The position numbers were made by a program, and so were the translations under genes. 64,000 nucleotides of DNA from Brachyhypopomus gauderio. Lineage: Eukaryota > Chordata > Actinopteri > Gymnotiformes > Hypopomidae. Location of the stretch: NCBI RefSeq assembly GCF_052324685.1, contig NC_135223.1, positions 11,754,266 through 11,818,265 of the forward strand. The letters are read 5' to 3'. The first letter of the stretch is position 1; every line of letters begins with the position of its first letter. Under the pieces are notes generated by a model. It worked only from the letters and a program-made list of their open reading frames with translations. It was not told the DNA's origin and made no database searches. Positions 36,001 through 47,550 of the stretch are shown here, piece after piece.

Positions 36001-37646
36001 AACCTGTACCAGAAAAATGTATAACAAGAGGTTCTTCAAGAGAATAATGCCGTTCATGCTAGCAGAAAACATTTGAGAAAGCCTTGCAGATCCATTGTCT
36101 TCTCAAGGTTGATTGCTTGTTAATGAGTTTCTTCAGACAGACCTATCACCATACTGTGCTATAGCTGAATGCAGACCTCTCAGGCATCCAGGTTGCTGCA
36201 GAAAGAGATTCAAGTTGCAGGAAGTGTATGCAGCCACCTAGAATGACTGCAAAGTGCAGACAATATCTACAACTCCAACATGCCTGTTAAGCAGTGGTTG
36301 ATGTTACCAAATCTGTGACCAAATAGGGAAAACCTACTCTTGTGCTGTAAGGTGATAGCAAAGACAGAGGTCTAGGAATCACCTTGATATCAAATGCTGG
36401 GCTTCTAGGCAGATTTGGAAGATTACATACTCCATAAGCCATCCATCTGCTACTACCAAGTATGTTTTGGATTTTATTAATTTGCAAATGTCAGTAGTGA
36501 TTTTTGTAACAGGAAACATGAAAACCTCAAAACATCAGCCTCCAAATCGTGACTGAAATTTCCCATGCCGATTCAAACCTTGTTGCTCGTTTCCTTTTGA
36601 TATGTTTTTTTAATGCATTGTTGAATGTAGCACAGGAAACAACATCACCTGTTGTGTTGTGCCTATCTGTTTATGTCTGTAAATACTACACCATTTTTAT
36701 TGCTATCCCAATTTTCTCTTCAATTAGATTTATTCACACAACCTACCACATTTTAAACACAAATAACACCCTTAATAACAATAATAATCCCCAACAATTT
36801 ATTTCATACATAATGAAGTAATATTTCTGCTCTACTCTTCAGATCCTCTGGTGATTACAGCTTCTTCTGGGGGCACTGCAGAACTTCCATGTTCACACCC
36901 TGGTGCTGGTCATCCACGTGTAGTAGGAGGGAGGTGGACTCACAAACATCAGGATCGTTTTCAGTTCCCTGTCTTAATGAGCACACAATCCAAAGGTTTA
37001 CACTGGAATGGCACAGGCGTCCTTATGTCGAAAGTCACGTTCACCGACAAGCAACTTAACACCAACTTTAACGTGACCCTGCATAACGTGAGAATCAGTC
37101 TTGGTCCATTGTCAGCGTGGTGTATATCTTCAGAACATATGGGATTCTTCCTTTCCAGGTTTGTGAGTCAGCTGCTTGGTCTCTCTCTGGGTCTCTCTCA
37201 GGTGGGATCTGCTGACACTGGTGTGTATGTGTGCAGTCTGATGTTTGAGGATGGAAAGATTCTGAATACTAAACTGAATCTGAACGTGGTTGAGGAGGAT
37301 GTTCAGGTTGCTCCTGGTAAGCAGCTAGGTCCTTCAAACATTGCTCTGAGTTGCTTGCCAGTGAATATTAAGCAATATCACGCAGTTTAATAAAGAATAT
37401 GTTGTCGTTTAATTTTCATTTAACCTTGTACTCTGTGTGCGTGTGTGTGCTGATGCTACTCATCAGATGTAAGGCAAACTTCATTCCTCATGGAATTTTG
37501 GCAGAGGCCTTTGCTGGGTGTATCAATGTGGGTGTGGGCTGCAGCAGCTGGAGGCATCATCCTTCTGAGTGCTGTAGTCATTGTCATTGTGCTGATTCAG
37601 AAGAAAAGGAAGAAGAGCAAGAACAAACTCATGAGGGTGAGTGAAT

Positions 37647-37688
<42 letters not shown>

Positions 37689-40559
37689 AAGCTCTATATT
37701 AGACACATCTTTCTTAATAGTAGTGCACCCTCATCACTGGCTTCAGTTTCTATGCAAATGACCAGTGCTGACTGAACATGCAGGCAGCCGGCCACTCTCA
37801 ACACAGCATTTTAAACATCATTTGTTATTTTTCAATATTCCAACATGACACTAACGCCTGCAGCTTGAATGTGTAAATATTACCTGTCACTAACCACATA
37901 ATACCTGATCAAAACTCATTACATTGCATGTTTAAGCCATATAGCAGAGACTACAGGCTAACTTGATTATCTTACTAAACTGCAGTGTTCAAATAACCAC
38001 CAAAAACCTCGTTACAAAAGCCTTTAACAATGTTAGTTATGCTCATCAGGAGGGCAATGGGAATCAATGAATACATGCTCATAAAAGTGTTAAAATTGAC
38101 TATTAAATTATTGTAAGTTAGATAAAACCAACAATTACTGATATGTTACTCTTCTGGAGAAAGCTTTTCAATCACAGTCAATCACAAAACTAGGAGCCAT
38201 CAGCCAATAGCATTCATTGACAGACATGGCCATGAGCCCGCCCTCAAACTGTTAACACAGAGCACAGAGCAGCTCAAAGTATTGCAGTTGGCCAGTGAGA
38301 ACAGCTCACATCACCAGAGAAAAATACAAAGAATGCCAAACATAGCTTGAGTACATATGATGACATACAGCACAGTTCTGCTTTTTGTTCTGCTTTTGGT
38401 TCTCGTGAGAGGGATTTATACACACATTTACAGTTTTCACACTGTGTTTTTGTGTCCTCTATTTGTGACATTAATGTGATTGCATAAACATCACCTAAAT
38501 ATCAGAATGACTAAATAGTGCATTTTTTCTTGTATCTGTCTTCATTTTTGCTAAAGATTGCATGTGAAATAAAAGGTAATTGAGCCTTTTCTTCCTCAGC
38601 AAAAAAGGGAAACAACTAAAGTCCATTCAACAACTACCAACACCCAGCAATTACTGCGGATGCAACATGAGGTACCATTTCATATCTGTTATCACAATAC
38701 ATGAGGTACCATTCTCTTATCTGTTATTATGAATACATGAGGTACCATTCTCTTATCTGTTATTATGAATACATGAGGTACCATTCTCTTATCTGTTATT
38801 ATGAATACATGAGGTACCATTCTCTTATCTGTTATCATGAATACATGAGGTACCATTCTCTTATCTGTTATCATGAATACATGAGGTACCATTCTCTTAT
38901 CTGTTATCATGAATACATGAGGTACCATTCTCTTATCTGTTATCATGAATACATGAGGTACCATTCTCTTATCTGTTATCATGAATACATGAGGTACCAT
39001 TCTCTTATCTGTTATCATGAATACATGAGGTACCATTCTCTTATCTGTTATCATGAATACATGAGGTACCATTCTCTTATCTGTTATCATGAATACATGA
39101 GGTACCATTCTCTTATCTGTTATCATGAATACATGAGGTACCATTCTCTTATCTGTTATCATGAATACATGAGGTACCATTCTCTTATCTGTTATCATGA
39201 ATACATGAGGTACCATTCTCTTATCTGTTATCATGAATACATGAGGTACCATTCTCTTATCTGTTATTATGAATACATGAGGTACCATTCTCTTATCTGT
39301 TATCATGAATACATGAGGTACCATTCTCTTATCTGTTATCATGAATACATGAGGTACCATTCTCTTATCTGTTATCATGAATACATGAGGTACCATTCTC
39401 TTATCTGTTATCATGAATACATGAGGTACCATTCTCTTATCTGTTATCATGAATACATGAGGTACCATTCTCTTATCTGTTATTATGAATACATGAGGTA
39501 CCATTCTCTTATCTGTTATCATGAATACATGAGGTACCATTCTCTTATCTGTTATCATGAATACATGAGGTACCATTCTCTTATCTGTTATCATGAATAC
39601 ATGAGGTACCATTCTCTTATCTGTTATCATGAATACATGAGGTACCATTCTCTTATCTGTTATCATGAATACATGAGGTACCATTCTCTTATCTGTTATC
39701 ATGAATACATGAGGTACCATTCTCTTATCTGTTATTATGAATACATGAGGTACCATTCTCTTATCTGTTATCATGAATACATGAGGTACCATTCTCTTAT
39801 CTGTTATCATGAATACATGAGGTACCATTCTCTTATCTGTTATCATGAATACATGAGGTACCATTCTCTTATCTGTTATCATGAATACATGAGGTACCAT
39901 TCTCTTATCTGTTATTATGAATACATGAGGTACCATTCTCTTATCTGTTATCATGAATACATGAGGTACCATTCTCTTATCTGTTATCATGAATACATGA
40001 GGTACCATTCTCTTATCTGTTATCATGAATACATGAGGTACCATTCTCTTATCTGTTATTATGAATACATGAGGTACCATTCTCTTATCTGTTATTATGA
40101 ATACATGAGGTACCATTCTCTTATCTGTTATCATGAATACATGAGGTACCATTCTCTTATCTTTAATCACAATGTTTTTCTAACTATAACGATTATATAT
40201 ATTTAATGGTGTTAGACCCACATATACATCATATATGTCCTCCCAGTCTATGGTATGTGATTTACGCTTAATGGTAATGTAACTGGAAAATAACCCTAAT
40301 GTGTTTTGTTTGATTTCATAATAATTTCTGTAAAACACTACATTTCATTTGCAGCATACTGTTTCATTATGCCTTCAACAAGTGCCCTATACAATGGTCC
40401 CATTGTGTACCAGTATGTACTTTGACCATTTTCTTCCAAATGTTTTCTCCCTAAAAGACTGAGAGGCAGCCACGCCCAGGACGAAGACAGAGGCCAGCTC
40501 CTCCTCCCAGGACACAATACCATAATGTAAGACAGGGTCAGAGAACTAATAATTGTTAA
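33093..40559 (+). CDS. cd4-1: CD4-1-like T-cell co-receptor, four Ig domains
   Basis: CD4 binds MHC class II and recruits Lck to the T-cell receptor. Eleven coding exons: 33093-33129, 33796-33957, 34085-34237, 34570-34812, 35024-35265, 35390-35504, 36843-37087, 37202-37316, 37467-37636, 38600-38671, 40458-40559; 551 residues. Exon 1 gives the signal peptide (MSTSKIYIWLIL). D1 (to about 117) is split by an intron, as in mammalian CD4, with Cys in IMSCGD and VYSCTGY. D2 is one exon (TLTCDI, WACQIKD). D3 and D4 are each split by a phase-0 intron (LPCSLPN with YMCTL; LPCSHPG with YVCSL). A transmembrane helix (about 459-481) is followed by KKRKKSK. In the phase set by exon 9, exon 10 does not read as the CxC motif, which lies one frame over; exon 11 returns to the family frame (TERQPRPGRR). 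Calling it CD4 rather than LAG3 rests on the split D1, the cd4-2 neighbour and synteny. Confidence 0.85.
37649..37685. repeat. CA microsatellite
   Basis: A CA run twelve bases after the exon 9 donor of cd4-1. Confidence 0.9.
38667..40164. repeat. 36-bp minisatellite, 40 full units, in cd4-1 intron 10
   Basis: Forty units of exactly 36 bp fill 38701-40140, with a partial unit after and a 34-bp diverged unit (38667-38700) before. Units start ATGAGGTACCATTCTCTTAT and are almost identical; the main variant is C or T in TTATYATG. The diverged first unit begins inside exon 10: its ATGAG are the last five exon bases and its GTACCA is the splice donor. The array is open in one frame on each strand, because 36 is a multiple of three and the unit lacks stops there; this is not coding evidence. 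Confidence 0.97.
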
Positions 40560-41214
40560 GAAGAGCATAAATTTGTACACTGAAAAGGAAAAAAAACAGC
40601 AAGTAAAAAAAAGTTCCACTTTTTTCAGAACTAGACAAGCGAACACATCACAAATATTTACAACACAAAAACATTTGTTAACGATGCCTTCTGTACACTG
40701 TAAGTTTAGTTTTAAAAACATGTTTAACGTTAGAGCACCAGCACTTTTGTTAAGTGTTCTTGTGGTCTTCTGGTTACGGACCCAATGTGCAAAAGGGAAA
40801 AGATCTGTTAAAATTAAACTTTTTTAAAATGACTGCATGTCTTGATCTAAGAGAAAAGGGAATGCATTTTGTTTTATGTATTTGCTGTAGCTTTGTATTC
40901 TTGTTATTCTTGATTTGTAGTCTGGAAAGTCCTGATGTTTTGCCTTATTACTGAGATGCTGGTCACTGAATTACTTTAACCCCTCAGGTTCACCGTGTGA
41001 TAGACACTGATGTAGCAAGTTTTCATACGGAAAACTGTACTCTGAGCTTGTGATTAGGCGGGCCCAGCTCGTTGGAACTGGTTAGAAAATAACAGAAGAA
41101 AAAGTGAAACAGAAAATAACATGAGTAACAATCTCAATGAAATTTAAAAGCTTCTAGTTTTGATATCAGTTCATATTTTGGCTATATATTAATGCTAATA
41201 AGTCTTATTAATAA

Positions 41215-41844
41215 CACAGGTCAACAAAAAAAATAAAAAAATTACTGGTGTCCAAAATATTTTAATGAATTTGGGGTATTTTTGGTGTGCTGATTCTGAA
41301 TATGCTATCAGTTTTGCCAGATTGGCTCAAGTTTTTGAGATTTTTGGTATCTTATTTATAGCACTTGTTGGTAAATGCGACGCATCATCTCATTAATTTC
41401 TTGGGATTAGTACTTGAACTGAGCAGTTCTCAATATAGTTTTTTGTTAATTAGTGTTCTAAAAGTTTGTTCATAGCTTGATTTTTGCACAAACTTTATGT
41501 TGTTGTCTGTTTTCCAGTGAAAAGCATGAACTCATCAAGAAGAAGTTGTCTTAACGATCCAGACACATTCTGTTACATTTGTGGTGAATATACACTGCAA
41601 AAACATAGAAGAAACATAACAGACTTCATAAAAAAAGTGTATTTGGCCTATTTTAAATAAAATAAAATAAAATAAAGTTAATGCGCGTGTAGCAAATTAC
41701 GTCTTTTTTTTTTACACATTTCACGAAAAATCTCAAAAACTTGAGCCAATCTGGCAAAACTGATGACATATTCAGAATCAGCACCCCAAAGTTACCCTAA
41801 ATTCGTTGAAATATCTTTGGCCCCAAAAATGCTGTTGACCTGTG
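41215..41844 (+). mobile_element. Long-TIR DNA element (630 bp) with a 44-codon ORF
   Basis: About 145-bp imperfect inverted repeats start CACAGGTCAACA and end TGTTGACCTGTG; TAATAA flanks both sides (41209-41214, 41845-41850). Between the arms, after a TTTTCCAG acceptor-like site, an ORF at 41526-41660 encodes NDPDTFCYICGEYTL and NITDFIKKVYLAYF. I recognise this as the start of an uncharacterised multi-copy protein seen in many animals, with a CxxC; I cannot name the superfamily. The ORF stops after 44 codons, so the copy is truncated. Confidence 0.65.
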
Positions 41845-43126
41845 TAATAAGTCATTTATCAGTCTTTGTGATTACCCTATATTTGGATTGTTGATTTTTG
41901 ACCAGATAGCAAGGGATATAGGGATGTGTGCATCTGGCATATAAATAAAGTATTTTTCTTGAGTTTTTCTTTAGTCTTTATGTTGTCATGTACCATTGAG
42001 GGTTCCAGATATCTTTTTCCTATATTTAGTGACCATCTTTAACTTTGATTTTATCTTTGACTTACTAGGGCTACTAAAAGAAAACTTGTAATACAGTTTT
42101 TCTCAGTCGATTTGGTACATCTCTCACGTCATGGGTTAATGTGAGAAATACAAACTTACACAGAACACAAAGTTACACATCACTGTATGTGGGTGACTGA
42201 TAGATAGAAATTGGAATGGAATCGAATTTGTACAGCAATATTTTGTGACTGTATTGTTCACACTGCAATTTGTTGACAAAAACAAATCTGATTGAAATTC
42301 AGAAAAAGACAGACAGCTGACTGGAAAAACTGCAAAATTAAAAACTTACTCTACACATTCAACAACCTGAGCACATACAACCTCCTTGTTGAGGTGTCTA
42401 CCCAGGTAAGTAAAAGCCTGAATTTTACACTCTTACTCTTTTAGTCAGATGGCAATTGATAATGTAAAAAACAACAGACAATCGTCCATGTACATTTGCA
42501 AAATGTACAAAAGCATTTGCAAAATGTTAAACACAATGAGAAATACAATTATGATGTGCACAAGTGACAAGGATATGTGGAGATTGAATGAACAGTTTTG
42601 AGAATTTCAATTCTGATCTGAGAAATGAACCAAATCAACTGAGAAAAACAGTAAAAAAGAATGAATAGCAGACTGAAACCCAATACATTATCATACTAAC
42701 ATGGGGTTCCCAATAACATTTTTGTGTCCTTTGTCTCAACATATACAGACAGCATATACAGACAGACAAACAATCGTCTGGTGTCGGGTATCCTAATGGG
42801 CCCCGGCCACCTGGGGGACAAACATGATTCAACAGCAAGACAACACGGAGGCAGCCAGCAAGGCGGCCTCCGTACCATGACACAGATACTTTTATCAGAT
42901 TCCTGCCATTTTGGAAATGTGGAGGTCACATGAATTTGTCAATGTTTTCTAAAGTCTACATTTTCCATTATTTTCACTATAACACTCAATATGATGCATT
43001 TTGGACAGTGGATGTGAGAAGATGAGTCTTTATTGGTGAAAACTACATTTTAGTTTGAATGAGTAGTAACTAGTACTTTATGACCTTTGCCCCTAACTCA
43101 CTGAGTAATCAACAATATACTCTAGC
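41845..43126. other. Intergenic, nothing recognised
   Basis: AT-rich spacer downstream of cd4-1. No exon, RNA gene or repeat structure I can support. Confidence 0.4.
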
Positions 43127-43281
43127 CAGGGCCGGAGTGGGACACTTTTTCAGCCCGGGAGTTTCATGCCCAAATCCGGCCCAAAATTATTTTCCCCTCC
43201 CAATCGGCCCAAACTAGAGACTGACATGAGCCGGCCCATCGGGAATCCTCCCGAATCTCCCGATCAGCCACTCCGGCTCTG
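43127..43281. mobile_element. 155-bp hAT-type MITE, copy 2
   Basis: Same ends as the copy at 31540, flanked by a perfect 8-bp duplication ACTCTAGC (43119-43126, 43282-43289). Almost identical to the other two copies, so a recent insertion. Confidence 0.92.
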
Positions 43282-43320
43282 ACTCTAGCCCCAAATACTG
43301 AAACTGTCTAACAGTGTAAT

Positions 43321-43810
43321 GTGTTTGTGTATGTGTCTTGTGTGTTTGTATATGGACTTTATCTCCCATTACAATTCTGCACATGACAATTCAAAAGATT
43401 TAAACATTTGGTGAATGTCCTATATGGGGGTAAAACTGTGTTGCCATTGCATCCTCTGCCCTTCTGATCATGCTGTTTGTCATCATCATAATTGTTCATC
43501 GCAGGAATAAGCAAATGTGGCTAAGGGCAAGGGTAAAGTGTATTCTAAAGACACAGTGAGTGAGTGGGAGAGTGTGTGTGTGTATGTATGAGAGAGAAAA
43601 ATAAAACGTGAGAGAAAGTGAGTCACTAGGAAAACACATTGATGAGATTTTTCAGCATCTTTCTTTGATGAATCTTTGCGAGATTAGCAACAGCGTGATT
43701 TTGTTAATGTATTTTTCTGAAATTTTATAGACAAAAATAAAAATTTGATTTGAACCAATCTACATATTATTAGGAAAATATGAATTCTCTGAATTTTCTG
43801 GTTGTATAAC
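43321..43810 (+). pseudogene. Relic of a third CD4 (cd4-2-like) gene: transmembrane exon and 3' UTR
   Basis: 43321-43545 follows the cd4-2 region 50130-50375 closely: the lead-in TATGGACTTTATCTCCCATT, then the transmembrane exon (CTTCTGATCATGCTG, CATCGCAGGAATAA). 43610-43810 follows the cd4-2 3' UTR (CACTAGGAAAACA; ACATATTATTAG). The part between, which in cd4-2 holds the CxC exon and the last exon, is missing, and the transmembrane exon has lost its reading frame. No Ig-domain exons were found upstream. Confidence 0.75.
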
Positions 43811-44593
43811 AGCGATGATTTGCCTCTCCTAACTGTACTCCCAAGTCTTTGCACTAGATGAGGGTGTTCAAAGAGCTATTCTGTTTAAAGGTTACAACAC
43901 GTATCTTTCCTCCCTTAGATTGTCTATTGTTTATTTTTTAAATCCCTTTCTTACTACAAATGTAGATACTTATGTCACCACTTATGCTGTAAATATAAAC
44001 TTAACCTCACAAATATATCAATGTACGATGTCTCTGACACACTATAATAAGCAAAGAGACTGATTTTATATAAAAGATGACTGTCGCAGAATGAATGAAG
44101 GAGAAGGAAGTGAGCCTAGTAAAGGCACGTAGCGATAAACAAACAGAACCGGTAGCGCAGTGCACAAGCAGAAATGTACAGACAAGCGCTAAAAGCGCAG
44201 GCAGTCTATGAAATAGTGAGGAAGGCGTCGCTGCTCAAACAGCGCGTCTCCTCTCTGGCCGTCTTAGTAGCAAATAATGCACAGCACTAGATGGCAGAGG
44301 GAATAGAGAACAGGTGTGAGTGATAATGAGTGGGTGTGTCAATACGAAGGTGATTGGGACCGGGGAGTGTCCGACATGAGGGTATGAGAGCATCGACTTC
44401 ACATCACATTCTTGCTGCTGTTTTTTTGTTGTTCTTTTATGAATCCGTAACATCATGCAACCAAGGACAACATTTAGTAGCATCATATATGGCACAATAT
44501 TCCACCAGAAATCCATCCGCATTTTTGAATAAGGAAATATGTTACCTCGTCACTGTTTGCTGATAATGTGTAGTGTACTAGTGTAGTAATATG
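43811..44593. other. Intergenic, probable repeat-derived sequence
   Basis: About 44090-44400 is GC-richer than its surroundings and looks transposon-derived, but no ends or family could be supported. Confidence 0.3.
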
Positions 44594-44994
44594 TGTCACG
44601 GTAGGCCGGGTCCGTTCCACAGGGGAGCCGCCCACCTTACATCACTCCGCCTCTGGTTCACTCCCTCGATCACAATCACCCACTTACTGATTATCACGCA
44701 CCTGTCCCTCATTTCACTTACACCTTATACGGCCGCAGGTCACGGCAGTCCGTGCTGTGCGTCCGACCGGCGCGGTTCGGGAGTGAGACCTGCGTGTGAC
44801 GTCATCCGCTGCCTTCTCTTCGTACGCCAGGGCTAAGTGACTCTTACGCCTTTTGCGTATATTTTGCTAAAAACCTCGGGCGTGCTACGCTCCTTTAGTG
44901 AGTGTGAGCTGTGCTTGGTTGTCTTTACGGAACCTGACATTAAAGAACACACGGGAATATTCATTCCGTCTGCTACTTCTGTGAACCCGTTACA
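44594..44994. mobile_element. Solo LTR of a retrotransposon (about 401 bp)
   Basis: It starts TGTCACGG and ends CCCGTTACA, with a 5-bp target duplication ATATG on both sides (44589-44593, 44995-44999). TG...CA ends, the length and the 5-bp duplication fit an LTR of Ty3/Gypsy or related type. No internal region or second LTR is nearby, so it is a recombination remnant. The intact duplication suggests it is not very old. Confidence 0.7.
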
Positions 44995-44999
44995 ATATG

Positions 45000-46217
45000 T
45001 TTTATGGATTTGTCCTGAGTGCATTTGAGACGGACTCAACTGTCTATACTAATTGGAGATCGACTTTCATCTTGGTGATCATCTGCTCTGAAAATGTATA
45101 ACCCAAAATGTCAGTGCAGTTAGACTTGAATAGATTTCCAAATCTGTAGTGCACTATTTCCAAGTTCTGCAATTAACTAAGGTGGTGATTAATACATTTC
45201 TGTCTAACTTGCCTGATATGATATAATGGTAATGTGGTTAGATTCTGATTCATACTTCATAGCAGATGCTCCTTAACTTCCTGCCTCTTCACAAGACAAG
45301 GATGCTGTCTGCAGAACATCAGTCATAATACTTCACTGTAGTTATTTCTTTTTTAATTATTTAATTAAAAAATTCTTAACACTTCTGTCATTCTTACCAA
45401 ATGTCTTGGAAGACAATTATTCCTTCAACTAGTTGAGGATCTCCAATCACCATTATTGCCTTGTCTCTGTTTTATCCATCTCGGTTGACGTCTTCACCCT
45501 CTCTAAATTTGCAGGTCTGAGAAACTCCACTCGCTAAAGCCCACTACACTGTCAACTGTTCTGCTCTTGTATCACAACGCTGATGACGTTTTAATTCTGG
45601 TCTTTTAATTCTTTTGTAGCTGCTTGACTTCCTTGCCTGTTCAAGCAAAGAAGCTGCCTTTCTTTTTTTTTTCCTCACCATTTTCTCTGTTGGTGCTATT
45701 CAGCATGACAGTACGACACTAAGGCACTGCAGGACCACGTGGGAGTCACAGCTCAGATGTCTGCACATTCTCACCGGTTACTTTTTCCATAATTTCTGTG
45801 CTTTTTTGTCGACAGCTTCTCGAAAATGGTCAGAAAACTCTAGTGTAATCAAATCACAAAAACTGTGTTTTCCAGTTTACTCATGTATTGTGGACTATAA
45901 GCCAAAGAGATGAATACATTGTAAATAATCTGGATTCTGTCTGTAATTCATGTGGATTCAGTAAACCCACTGCAGGTACTCCACCTTTTATCAGAGAGAT
46001 TATCTTCAACTTTACTACTTAAAGGCATATAGGATCAATCCACTGCCCTGGCCCCTCTCACCAGATTCTCCCCTGCTATGACTGTATCTCCATGGCCCTG
46101 GACTATTACTGACCATCAAGAAGTCTAGGACTCTTAAGAATTACATAGAGAACACATGTATATAAGTACACAAAACAATGAGTATTACTTATCATTTCCA
46201 TCACTTTGTTTATGTAT
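45000..46217. other. Intergenic, nothing recognised
   Basis: AT-rich spacer between the solo LTR and the cd4-2 promoter region. No exon or structured repeat supported. Confidence 0.4.
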
Positions 46218-46340
46218 TATTGTTGTCATGCTCTTAGGGAGTTTTACCTTGCCACTGTCACCCTTGGCTTGCTCATTGGGGCCTTGGACACGGACACTAG
46301 TAAAGCTGCTTTCAACAACTGTATTATACAATTATTTAAA
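46218..46340 (+). repeat. Common fish interspersed repeat, fragment
   Basis: GGGAGTTTTACCTTGCCACT, GGCTTGCTCATTGGGG and AAAGCTGCTTTCAACAACTG match, in reverse, the repeat at 58475-58640. Probably the 3' part of a non-LTR retroposon; family not named. Confidence 0.55.
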
Positions 46341-46779
46341 GGCATTACATTTTATATATATATATATGAGAAAATCAGAATAGATAATCTATATGTTAGA
46401 GTAACTAATAACAATGGATCCAATATTAAGTGCACAGGCAAACAACTGCTATTGCCACATATATAGCAAGACATGGCAATGTGTCTACATGCTTATTTGA
46501 AAGGACACACAATGCAAACAAAGCATGGCTTAATTTAGCAAATATGAATGTCCTACACGTGTGGTAAATGTTCTTTATGTTTGTGGAAGCCGACGGGCTG
46601 TCCAATTCTTTCGTTCATCTAGCTCGTAACGGGGAGGAGGCGGGCAAATGTTTTAAAAAATTGAGAATCCACAAGGGATGCCGGCTTCAACAGAAAGCTA
46701 GATGTCTGTAGGTTCAATAAATGTTCAGATTGTTTCGTGTGTTAATGGTTCGTTACTGTAATTTTTTTTATCTTTCATT

Positions 46780-46960
46780 AAAACGTGTTTATCGTAATGT
46801 TCTTGCGCTTCACGGGTCGAAGTTTTTTCTGACTTCCGCCTTTAGTTTTCTCTTTCTCATACGCTCTAGTTTTGTAGACAACTACATCGGCTCTGAGAGT
46901 CACAGTTCTCCTCCAGTGCGAAGGAGCTTGTAAACGCGACCCGTTCAGCTGAGCTCGTTT
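46780..46960 (+). other. cd4-2: cd4-2 5' leader exon and promoter (start approximate)
   Basis: GAGCTCGTTTGTAAGTATCA at 46951-46970 carries the donor GTAAGT (46961) and resembles the cd4-1 leader exon end at 32551. The next acceptor is GTAACAG ending at 48275. Confidence 0.5.
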
Positions 46961-47550
46961 GTAAGTATCAAAATATGACAATCGTTTTACGGGAAGTTAT
47001 ATTAAGATTTAATATTGTGTTGCATGTTCAACGACTGCAACAATGGTAGCCTATAATAAATTGAAACAAAATATATCCCCTTCAGTTTTGATTCCACGAC
47101 TTAATTTAAATATTAAAAAAACATAATGTTGAATATTCAAAATTGAATATATATTGAATTAAATTATTTAAATACATAACCTTTTCTCTTAAATGTTCAT
47201 GCGGGCCATTTTGGCATTTTTTCTTCTGGGTTACTCTTAGTTTCCCTAAACGCAACCTATGCTACAAAAATGGTCGAAGAAAGATTAAGTGTAACTCTAT
47301 TTGCCTATAATAATAATAATAATAATAATAATAGCGAAGATCTCATTTTAATACGGAAAAGGTAAAGTATTCCATATTTCAACGGTTTGAAAGAAAGTTA
47401 TGACATTTGCACATTGTTAGTTTTTTTTTTTTTTATCAAATAGTAGTTTTTATCAAGTTAAAAGATAAGAGGAGGTAACGGCTTTTTAAAAATTAGGGTG
47501 TTAGTAACTAGTTTTTGGTTGGATTTGTAATTTATTTCTACAGAAAAGTG

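Noticed and set aside
38701-40140. CRISPR-like array
   Set aside because: Units are contiguous, with no spacers, in a vertebrate intron.
38692-40206. Open frames of about 490-500 codons on both strands
   Set aside because: They are the 36-bp minisatellite read in frame (12-residue period); openness on both strands follows from unit length and no homology exists.
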